IMG/VR virus record: IMGVR_UViG_3300044960_000350
Span: 1 to 25,636 of that record
Length of the DNA stretch: 25,636 nt
Direction: 5' to 3' (one strand)
Source of the DNA: a virus
Part shown: in pieces, positions 6,162 through 12,138 of the stretch
Layout: every line of letters starts with the position of its first letter
How positions within the stretch are numbered: the stretch's first letter is position 1
Notes under the pieces: model-generated
Databases searched by the model: none
The model's input: only the letters and a program-made list of their open reading frames with translations
What the model was told of the DNA's origin: nothing
Position numbers and translations under genes: made by a program

Positions 6162-6908
6162 GTGCTCGAAGCGGCCAAATATCCCGCCACGGTCAACGCC
6201 GCGGGCGTTGATGAAGCAACCTTCGACAGCGCTGTCAGGGCTCTGCGTGCCTACTTCAAACGCTACGCAGACGTGGATGAAACGCCGTTCGTAGCTGCGC
6301 GCTACGAGTTCGTTTTGCGTCGAGTCAGGCCATCTTGGGGTGAAACCATTTACGAATGGCAAATCGTCCCGCTCGGCGGCGAAATCGAAGTGGATCCGTA
6401 TGACGGTACACCCAAAGCGAAGCGCTACCCCACGCCGCGAAAAAGAATGCTCGACGCTGTTCCCGATGACCCACGTCTAGCGTACCGCGGTATGTCGTGG
6501 GAAGAATGGCAGTTCATTCGCAGACACGGCTACGTCGAATCTACTGGTTCGCACAATCTCGACCAACCAGGCTTGACCTTCTGCGGAGACGCAGCTACCG
6601 CCGAGTCTTATGCTTCCAGCTTCGCACCATTGGCTTATAAGCCTGCGTGGCGGCGGCCGGGTGTCGTGATCGCATTTCCCCGTGCATTGGCTCTCCACCA
6701 CGAAGACCTTCCTGACAAGATTCCACCTAGCGAGTGCGCTTTCCGTGGTCGCCTACCTGCCGATGAGATTGTCGCTGTTTGGTATCTGATTCCTACCCGG
6801 ATTCGTTTTGGCTCTCTCGAAGTCATTGACACGCATGGACGCGAAGTCCGTGAGGGATCGAGGTCGAATCCTTCTGTGAGCTACGTCGTACTGGAAGCTG
6901 AGTCTTGA
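6162..6908 (+). CDS. ADP-ribosyltransferase-like protein
   Basis: A 248-residue protein starting at GTG 6162, since the nearby ATG is out of frame. Residues 105-205 resemble ADP-ribosyltransferase folds: LAYRGMS (R109), EEWQFIRRHGYVEST (S127/T128), GLTFCGDAATAESYAS (137-152, the usual strand with A..YA helix), GVVIAFPR (167-174) and DEIVAVW (201-207, E202). This is close to an R-S-E arrangement, which in known ARTs binds NAD+ and transfers ADP-ribose to a protein or nucleic acid. The N-terminal 100 residues match nothing I recognise. Phage ARTs such as T4 Alt/Mod modify host transcription; a comparable host-takeover role is inference. The ART call is by motif order only. Confidence 0.6.
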   Translation: MLEAAKYPATVNAAGVDEATFDSAVRALRAYFKRYADVDETPFVAARYEFVLRRVRPSWGETIYEWQIVPLGGEIEVDPYDGTPKAKRYPTPRKRMLDAVPDDPRLAYRGMSWEEWQFIRRHGYVESTGSHNLDQPGLTFCGDAATAESYASSFAPLAYKPAWRRPGVVIAFPRALALHHEDLPDKIPPSECAFRGRLPADEIVAVWYLIPTRIRFGSLEVIDTHGREVREGSRSNPSVSYVVLEAES

Positions 6909-6919
6909 TAGGACTGCCG

Positions 6920-7114
6920 CTACTTCTTCGAGAGCTTACGCGGAACGTAGTCGGATGGACGCTTGCGAATAGCCTTTGCTAGCCGCCTGTCGGCTACGGC
7001 ATCGACAGGCAAAATCTTTTGAACGGCGCACGCAAAGGCGAGCGATTCATTCAGCTCGGCTGCGACCGCATGCGTAGCATGTGTGTTTGGCAGTTCCTTC
7101 ATCAGTTCCCTCAT
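6920..7114 (-). CDS. Hypothetical small basic protein
   Basis: A 64-residue frame from ATG 7114; a GTG at 7156 would give 78 residues. It contains helices around ATHAVAAELNESLAFACAVQ and a basic C-terminus (KAIRKRPSDYVPRKLSKK). It converges with the ART-like gene (11-nt gap) and diverges from the 7258 gene, with the GTTGAC repeat region between. A gene beside its own operator-like repeats could be a regulator, but no DNA-binding motif is clear. A GGGAAG touches the ATG, which is too close for a good ribosome site. Confidence 0.5.
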   Translation of the reverse strand: MRELMKELPNTHATHAVAAELNESLAFACAVQKILPVDAVADRRLAKAIRKRPSDYVPRKLSKK

Positions 7115-7143
7115 CTTCCCGAGCGTAGCGAAGTTTCGCGTTA

Positions 7144-7181
7144 GTTGACACGGCACGGTTTACAGTTGACATAGTACGGTT
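7144..7181. repeat. Two direct repeats GTTGACAYRGYACGGTT
   Basis: Two 17-bp copies at 7144-7160 and 7165-7181, 21 bp apart (two helical turns), matching except at three transition positions. Each begins with TTGACA, so they may double as -35 elements, but they look more like a repressor or activator site. They lie between divergent genes. Confidence 0.7.
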
Positions 7182-7190
7182 GCGCAGATA

Positions 7191-7235
7191 CTCTCAACAA
7201 GTCAACTCTCAACAAGTCAACTCTCAACAAGTCAA
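7191..7235. repeat. Three perfect 15-bp tandem repeats
   Basis: Three exact copies of CTCTCAACAAGTCAA, at 7191-7205, 7206-7220 and 7221-7235, just upstream of the ATG at 7258. They contain GTCAAC, the reverse complement of the GTTGAC core in the neighbouring 17-bp repeats. In an extended frame from TTG 7180 they would encode SQQVN repeats. A role as leader DNA or protein-binding iterons is as likely as coding. Confidence 0.75.
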
Positions 7236-7257
7236 GCGCGTCGTTCGGAACTGTGGT

Positions 7258-7602
7258 ATGAAACCTGTCGCGATCTCTGATGTCGAGCTGGCATTTCCAG
7301 CGCATGTCGTCGGAAAGCTCTTGCCGGAGTGGGACTCGATTCCAGTCGAATTCCGCGAGAGGCGGTCACCTTGGTGCCGTATCGTCGACGCCATCTTCGC
7401 GGGTGAAGGCTCCGACGTGGCCATTTCGGTGCGTAAGGGCATCGATCCTACGCTCGCCGGTCGGCACCTTCGCGCTTGTATGGCTTCGTTTGAGCCCAAA
7501 CACGAACACAAGATCGCAGGCGTTGCGTATCTGCTCAGTCTCTGGTTCGAATTCGCCGAGGAAAGTGGCGACGGCCCTTCAACGCACTATTCGGCCTCAT
7601 AG
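7258..7602 (+). CDS. Hypothetical protein, 114 aa
   Basis: A 114-residue protein from ATG 7258, with GGAA 7 nt upstream. A TTG at 7180 would add 26 residues made mostly of SQQVN repeats, less likely to be real protein. The sequence shows a mixed helix/strand fold: ISDVELAFPAHVVGKLLPEW, then RSPWCRIVDAIFAGEGSDVA and HKIAGVAYLLSLWFEFAEE. No family is recognised. Its last 16 bp overlap the end of the convergent minus-strand replication operon. The upstream repeat cluster suggests separate regulation. Confidence 0.6.
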   Translation: MKPVAISDVELAFPAHVVGKLLPEWDSIPVEFRERRSPWCRIVDAIFAGEGSDVAISVRKGIDPTLAGRHLRACMASFEPKHEHKIAGVAYLLSLWFEFAEESGDGPSTHYSAS

Positions 7603-7967
7603 AACTCCGAGACCGCGGCCTCGATCTCGTTCCAAGCTTGATCAAGCTTCTTCTTGCTGGTGTAGATTTTGATGTCGACGAAGCCTTGGGCGTCTTCGGT
7701 AAGAATCACACCCTTGGCTTTCATGAGTTCACGGACATCATTCGCGTCGAGCTTCGCCCATTCTTCGGGAAAGTTCTTCTTCAGCTCAGCGAGATTGAAC
7801 GGTCCTTCAAAGATTGCATACCATCGACCGTACTCTGTCGTATCTCCTGTCTCATCGTCCGCAAAACCTGCATTGGCCATCGCATAGAACAGCGCACCGA
7901 GTGCGCCTGAAGTTTCAAACTTGCCAGGCATCTCGGAATTGTGGCGCGGCACGACCAGCAGCGTCAA
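7587..7967 (-). CDS. Hypothetical protein, 126 aa, last gene of replication operon
   Basis: A 126-residue acidic protein. A TTG start at 7967 is supported by GGAG 8 nt upstream; ATG 7931 (114 residues) has no ribosome site. Its parts include a helix (GALGALFYAMANAGF), the segment WYAIFEGPFNLAELKKNFPEEWAKLD, a helix DVRELMKAKGV and a strand FVDIKIYTSK, ending in an acidic helix (LDQAWNEIEAAVSEFYEAE). The layout suggests a small soluble alpha/beta domain. No family is recognised. It is the most distal gene of the minus-strand block that begins at 20510. Confidence 0.65.
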   Translation of the reverse strand: MTLLVVPRHNSEMPGKFETSGALGALFYAMANAGFADDETGDTTEYGRWYAIFEGPFNLAELKKNFPEEWAKLDANDVRELMKAKGVILTEDAQGFVDIKIYTSKKKLDQAWNEIEAAVSEFYEAE

Positions 7968-7992
7968 GACGTAGACTCCGCTGACGCAAGAG

Positions 7993-8370
7993 TCAACTGA
8001 CGAGCCATTCGACGTTCGTCGCTTGGAATTCTTCGTGGTCGTCGACGACAGTCGGCCAATCGACGTAACCTTTCACTCGCAGCGTTCCTTCACGGTCTAA
8101 GTCAACACCGGCTTCTTTCAGCCACGCTTCGCTACCGATATTCCGAATCCATTCCTCGACGGCGCAAGCGTCGCATAGCCGCCGGCTTTCCACAGACCCG
8201 CAACCGTTGCAGGAAGCATCTGAAGTCGATCCTACATCGATTCGAAATGGCCACGACCACCCCAATCCGGTGCCGCGTGGCGTGACATCAGCAAGCGTTA
8301 CCGCCCACGGCCAACCGTCATCGTCTTGTTCGATGACTGTAAACGTCAGAGTCAATTCAGCACTCTTCAT
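7993..8370 (-). CDS. Zinc-ribbon-containing hypothetical protein
   Basis: A 125-residue protein. The N-terminus forms strands (AELTLTFTVIEQDDDGWPWA, WSWPFRIDVG). Four cysteines in SCNGCGS and LCDACAVEEW (residues about 54-72) make a CxxC...CxxC zinc ribbon. The C-terminal part is mixed (WLKEAGVDLDREGTLRVKGY). Its start overlaps the end of the Dam methylase gene by 14 nt, so it is probably translated by coupling. No family is known; zinc-dependent nucleic-acid or protein binding is possible. Confidence 0.65.
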   Translation of the reverse strand: MKSAELTLTFTVIEQDDDGWPWAVTLADVTPRGTGLGWSWPFRIDVGSTSDASCNGCGSVESRRLCDACAVEEWIRNIGSEAWLKEAGVDLDREGTLRVKGYVDWPTVVDDHEEFQATNVEWLVS

Positions 8371-9247
8371 GACTGTCTGAGAAGTGCAAATCTGATGCGG
8401 CTAGAAGCGCAGGATCTGATGTGATCAGAACAGAATTCCGCGCGCCGCGGCGTGTCCCCTTAGCTCCCACGACGTGGCGTTCCGTCATCGCGACAACGTG
8501 TGCCCAACTGTAGATTTCTCGAATGAATTCGTGATCGCTGTTAGATGCGATAACGGTTGCGCCACGTGCGGCGGCAGCGGCCAGCGCGCGCGCTAGCTCA
8601 TCGTGCGCGTCATCGTCGAAGCTCGCCGCATTGTAATCGCTGAAGGTGTCGAAATACGGCGGATCGGCGTAAATGACGTCACCTGACCGCGCTTGCTGAA
8701 TGGTTGCGCGAAAATCGGCGAGATTGATTTCGGCATTCGTGAAAGTTTGTGCGACCGCGCGAAGCTCGGCGGCCCCGGGAAGACTTGCATTTGCACGTTC
8801 GCCACCGTAAGGGACATTGAATTGACCCTTACTGTTTTCGCGGTAGAGCCCATTGAAGCCGAACTTGTTGAGGTAGATGAAACGCGCCGCCGAAAACACA
8901 GAACTCGTCGGTTTGGCCGATCGAACAGCGAGATAACTCGCTTTGTCGGTACCTTTGTCGGCGAGTGTCTTGAGTGCCCATGCGACAGCTTCAGGACTTT
9001 TTCGAATCGTCCGATATGTCGAGATGAGCGGCTCACAGATATCGGCGAGGACCATGCACGGCAAGCCGAGACCGAGCGCGACAGCGCCGCCGCCCAAGAA
9101 TGGCTCGAAATAGCGCCCTTGCGTCGCGACAAGTCGTCGACGAATGGCGGGAACGATCGTCGGAACAAGCCACCGCTTCCCGCCAGCCCATTTGATGAAG
9201 GGCGTACAGACGATATCCGCGTCCGTTATCGTCGTCGTCATGTGCAT
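8357..9247 (-). CDS. dam: Dam-type DNA adenine methyltransferase
   Basis: A 296-residue D12-class N6-adenine methyltransferase, typical in length. Conserved motifs in order are PFIKWAGGKRWLVP (16-29), the AdoMet site YFEPFLGGGAVALGLG (47-61), RFIYLNKFGFNGLYRENSKG (122-141), FNVPYG (143-148) and catalytic DPPYFDTF (195-202). It transfers a methyl group to adenine, most likely in GATC as for related Dam enzymes; specificity is inferred. ATG 9247 is chosen (GAG about 8 nt upstream); ATG 9241 is possible, and an earlier frame to 9328 would overlap the neighbouring gene. No restriction enzyme is adjacent, so it is an orphan methylase that could protect phage DNA or mark the origin. GATC is abundant in the window, consistent with self-methylation rather than avoidance. 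Confidence 0.93.
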   Translation of the reverse strand: MHMTTTITDADIVCTPFIKWAGGKRWLVPTIVPAIRRRLVATQGRYFEPFLGGGAVALGLGLPCMVLADICEPLISTYRTIRKSPEAVAWALKTLADKGTDKASYLAVRSAKPTSSVFSAARFIYLNKFGFNGLYRENSKGQFNVPYGGERANASLPGAAELRAVAQTFTNAEINLADFRATIQQARSGDVIYADPPYFDTFSDYNAASFDDDAHDELARALAAAAARGATVIASNSDHEFIREIYSWAHVVAMTERHVVGAKGTRRGARNSVLITSDPALLAASDLHFSDSHEEC

Positions 9248-9261
9248 GTCAATGCTCAAAG

Positions 9262-9435
9262 TCAAATCCGTGCGAGAAGATGCCCGAGAAGACCTGCGAG
9301 GACGACGGCAAGCGCCATCTGTTCCCACGAGAGGCGCGGCGCACGACCTCCAGAAGCGGCACCCCGACGGATGAGATCGAGCCAGAGTTGACGTTGCGTC
9401 TCGGGCGCCAAATGTCTGTGGTCATGACTCGACAT
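9262..9435 (-). CDS. Small membrane-anchored protein, 57 aa
   Basis: A 57-residue protein starting at ATG 9435 within the end of the upstream gene (14-nt overlap). A soluble basic N-terminus (HLAPETQRQLWLDLIRRGAA) is followed by one C-terminal hydrophobic helix (WEQMALAVVLAGLLGHLLA). This tail-anchored layout fits a small membrane-binding phage protein. The frame could open further upstream to 9558 but would then overlap the 78-aa gene fully. It is located directly before dam. Confidence 0.55.
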   Translation of the reverse strand: MSSHDHRHLAPETQRQLWLDLIRRGAASGGRAPRLSWEQMALAVVLAGLLGHLLARI

Positions 9436-9658
9436 GAAGGCCATCCAAAACGTCGAGAAAATATCCGACCGCCTCGCGGATGTCATCAAAAAACTCTCCA
9501 CTTGTTGCGTCACCGACGCGAAATCGTGCATCGTCCTGGCGTTCGATCCGCAATCCATGCGCCGCTTCGATCGCGAATCCCGCAGGATGCGCGAGGACGA
9601 CAGCGAAAGCGGCCATTACATGTTCCTCACGAACACGTTTGAGAAGATCAGCGGACAC
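9422..9658 (-). CDS. Hypothetical protein, 78 aa
   Basis: A 78-residue protein. GTG 9658 is favoured (GGTAGG about 8 nt upstream); TTG 9664 is only one base from that site. A predicted alpha/beta fold: helix LLKRVREEHVMAAFAVVLA, strand GLRIERQDDARFRVG, and helix FDDIREAVGYFLDVLDGLHV. It has no recognised family. It is flanked within a few bases by small genes on both sides in the same operon. Confidence 0.65.
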   Translation of the reverse strand: MSADLLKRVREEHVMAAFAVVLAHPAGFAIEAAHGLRIERQDDARFRVGDATSGEFFDDIREAVGYFLDVLDGLHVES

Positions 9659-9666
9659 GACCAAAC

Positions 9667-9852
9667 CTACCGCTTAGCGAAACCGGATGATCGATCGGCC
9701 GCCACAGTTTGTTCTGCGTCGTATACGTGATTGTGCGGCCTGATCAGTTGGCCCGACGTATCACGTTCCTTACGGCAGCCGCAAGGCCAATACCAATAGC
9801 AGTCGGCGCCGTGCGTCGCGGATTCGGCGTTCGTCGTGCAGCATCCGTTCAT
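9667..9852 (-). CDS. Cysteine-rich small protein, 61 aa
   Basis: A 61-residue protein beginning MNGCCTTNAES with further cysteines in GADCYWYWPCGCRKERD, so a metal-binding mini-domain is possible. The ribosome site AGGTAGG lies 6-9 nt upstream of ATG 9852, which supports expression despite the short length. Two histidines in RPHNHVYDAE could complete a metal site. It ends 3 nt before the next gene's possible TTG. The function is unknown. Confidence 0.62.
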   Translation of the reverse strand: MNGCCTTNAESATHGADCYWYWPCGCRKERDTSGQLIRPHNHVYDAEQTVAADRSSGFAKR

Positions 9853-9897
9853 GATGCTACCTACCTTTGCACGCAGCCAACGGCAACGTTAGAGCGT

Positions 9898-10119
9898 TCA
9901 TTTCGCGGAACCGCTCAGCTCTTCCGCGAGCCGGAGTAGGTGTTCGCGCAACTTTCCTTGCGCGACGTTCGACGTATCGAGCGGACTCGACGTGATGTGG
10001 CACGTCGCTACCCAACCGGCAGCCGTCTGCGCGATCTCGATCTTCGATGTGAAATCCTTGGCCATCCCTGCAATTTGCACCGGCGGCGTGTATTCGTACT
10101 TGGTCGGTTGCATCGGCAT
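9898..10119 (-). CDS. Hypothetical protein, 73 aa
   Basis: A 73-residue protein. The start at 10119 is well supported by GAGGAGGATGAC before ATG. The central strand-rich part (KIEIAQTAAGWVATCHITSS) is followed by a helix (GKLREHLLRLAEELSG). No known family. It lies 10 nt after the DinG-like helicase gene and is translated from its own strong ribosome site, so it may be made in larger amounts than the helicase. Confidence 0.7.
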   Translation of the reverse strand: MPMQPTKYEYTPPVQIAGMAKDFTSKIEIAQTAAGWVATCHITSSPLDTSNVAQGKLREHLLRLAEELSGSAK

Positions 10120-10129
10120 GTCATCCTCC

Positions 10130-12118
10130 TCATCGAGCGGCTTTTTCAGCTAGAAACTTCCCGACGTCGGCCAGATCTTGCGAAAAGCCCTTGAAGGGCA
10201 AGCTCGCCAAGAACTGTCGACCGTAACGCTTGACCTTGATTCGTTGATCGAGCAACACGAACACGCCGTAGTCGTCGGCGCGTCGAATCAAACGACCGGC
10301 GCCTTGCGCGAGCGCGATGGCTGCTCGGGGCACGTAGAATTCCTCGTAGTAGGTATTCGGATGCTTGGTCTTCATCATGTCGACGAACGGATCGTCGAAG
10401 CTGTCGAAGGGCAACTTATCGATCACGAGGCACGAGAGTGACTCTCCGGCTACGTCGAGCCCAGTCCAAAAGCTGCGAGTCGCGAGCAGCACGCTATCGG
10501 TTTCTTGCCGAAACCGTTGCGCGAGTAGCTTGTTGGAGCCTTCACCTTGTACGAGCAAGGGGTAGCTGATCTTGTCTCGCAAGTAGTCTGCGACATAACG
10601 AAGACGCCGCCACGACGTGAAAAGTGCCAGCGTACGACCTTGCGAGTCATTGACGATCTGTACGAGCGCCTTCGCTATCGCAGCGTCGAACAGCGATTCG
10701 TTTTCTGACGAAGGGAGCGGGATGCCGAATGGGATGACGAACTTCGCCTGCTTTGCGTAGTCGAAAGGACTTGCCACGCGCGAAAGGCGCAGCTTGCTGG
10801 TCATTTCTGCGTTATCTAGGCCCAGTTCCCCGCGGATGAAATCGAATGAACCGCCTGCAGTCATGGTCGCGGAAATGCAGACGATGCTTTCATACTGCGA
10901 GAACACAGTCTGACGGAGTTGATCTCCGACGCGATACGGTGCCGCACACAACTTTACGGTCGCGCCCGTGACACGCGTCGCGTCTAACGGTTTGTCGATC
11001 CAGTATGCGGTCAGATCATCGCTTTGTTCGACGAACGCGACGAGGGCCGCTGCAACTTCCCGCGCGCGATCATGGATACGTTGGCGATTGGCGCATTCGC
11101 TGCACGATTCACCTTCGACGCAGCGGCCACAACCTCCTGCCACGATCGCTGCAACCTCGTCGAGAACTTCAACGAGGTCGTCGACATTCACGAAACCGGG
11201 ATCGGACAGTCGACCGCCACGCACGCCGAGCGCGTAGTCGGCAATTTTCTCGAACGTCGGCGCCGCAGTTTCGCGCAGCCTCCGCGCCAACTCACGTTCT
11301 CCGAAACGATCGCTCAGCGTCGAAGCCATCCGGCGCAAGGTGCCCTCGCTGATTTCTGTACCGAAGCACCGTCGCGCGATCGTCGCTGCTTCGTGCGCTT
11401 CGTCGAGAATGACCATGCCAAATTTCCGCCAGAAGGCGGCGTCACCGTGGAGGAGCTTGGCGAATAGGAGATCGTAGTTGGCGATCACGACGTGGGCTCC
11501 GTCAGCGTTTTCGAGGGCTTTCTCGGCGAAGCACGTCGAATAGTGCGCACAAGCGCGACGATCACAATCGTCGCCTGTGATCGAAACGAGTCGCCAGGTC
11601 TTGTCGCTGACGTGAGGCGCGTCGTTTCGGTCACCCGAACACGTCGGATCGCGCACCCATGTACGAATCGCATTGCCCTCTGACACGAGATCGTACGGCC
11701 AGGAGATTCCGCCGGAATCGTACATTGCCAGTTCGCGCCGACAAACGTAATTGGCGCGACCTTTGAGAACCGCAAACTTGAAATTCTTGAAAGGAGTACC
11801 TTGTAAGGCTTGCTGTAACGTCGGCAGATCTTTCTCGGCGAGTTGATCTTGCAATGCCTTGTTGGCTGTGACGATCAACGACGGGCGCCCCGTCATGATC
11901 GCGCGCGCGATGGCGGGAATGCCGTAGGCGAAACTTTTCCCGCATCCAGTCGGACCTTCAGCAAGCAAAATGCCCCCACGCGTTGCCGTTTCCCAGATAT
12001 CGCGCACGAGTTGGACTTGACCATCCCGTCGGCGATAGTTCGGAATCGTATGCGCGAGCGCGCCTGCGTCACCGAAAAACTCCTCGATCAACTTCCCGTA
12101 CGTGGTTGCGTGGTCCAT
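10130..12118 (-). CDS. DinG/XPD-like Fe-S DNA helicase
   Basis: A 662-residue superfamily 2 helicase of the XPD/DinG group, which unwinds DNA 5' to 3'. Motif I is GPTGCGKS (55-62) and the Walker B box is VILDEAHEAA with DEAH (239-242). Motif VI is QGAGRLIRR near residue 610, preceded by SFWTGLDVAGES and LVIDKLPF. Four cysteines in DinG-like order (C126 in RANYVC, C185, C190, C196 in DDCDRRACAHYSTC) mark the 4Fe-4S domain between motifs Ia and II. A second Cys cluster (CGRCVEGESCSEC) about residue 335-347 is extra. ATG 12118 has GAGGGA 4-5 nt upstream. It follows the polymerase gene by 20 nt and probably serves replication fork or R-loop processing. Confidence 0.93.
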   Translation of the reverse strand: MDHATTYGKLIEEFFGDAGALAHTIPNYRRRDGQVQLVRDIWETATRGGILLAEGPTGCGKSFAYGIPAIARAIMTGRPSLIVTANKALQDQLAEKDLPTLQQALQGTPFKNFKFAVLKGRANYVCRRELAMYDSGGISWPYDLVSEGNAIRTWVRDPTCSGDRNDAPHVSDKTWRLVSITGDDCDRRACAHYSTCFAEKALENADGAHVVIANYDLLFAKLLHGDAAFWRKFGMVILDEAHEAATIARRCFGTEISEGTLRRMASTLSDRFGERELARRLRETAAPTFEKIADYALGVRGGRLSDPGFVNVDDLVEVLDEVAAIVAGGCGRCVEGESCSECANRQRIHDRAREVAAALVAFVEQSDDLTAYWIDKPLDATRVTGATVKLCAAPYRVGDQLRQTVFSQYESIVCISATMTAGGSFDFIRGELGLDNAEMTSKLRLSRVASPFDYAKQAKFVIPFGIPLPSSENESLFDAAIAKALVQIVNDSQGRTLALFTSWRRLRYVADYLRDKISYPLLVQGEGSNKLLAQRFRQETDSVLLATRSFWTGLDVAGESLSCLVIDKLPFDSFDDPFVDMMKTKHPNTYYEEFYVPRAAIALAQGAGRLIRRADDYGVFVLLDQRIKVKRYGRQFLASLPFKGFSQDLADVGKFLAEKAAR

Positions 12119-12138
12119 AAATCCCTCTGCGTACTATT

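Noticed and set aside
8693-9391. Long plus-strand open frame (232 codons) opposite the Dam gene
   Set aside because: It is antisense to an enzyme with complete motifs, has no recognisable domain and a composition typical of a shadow frame.
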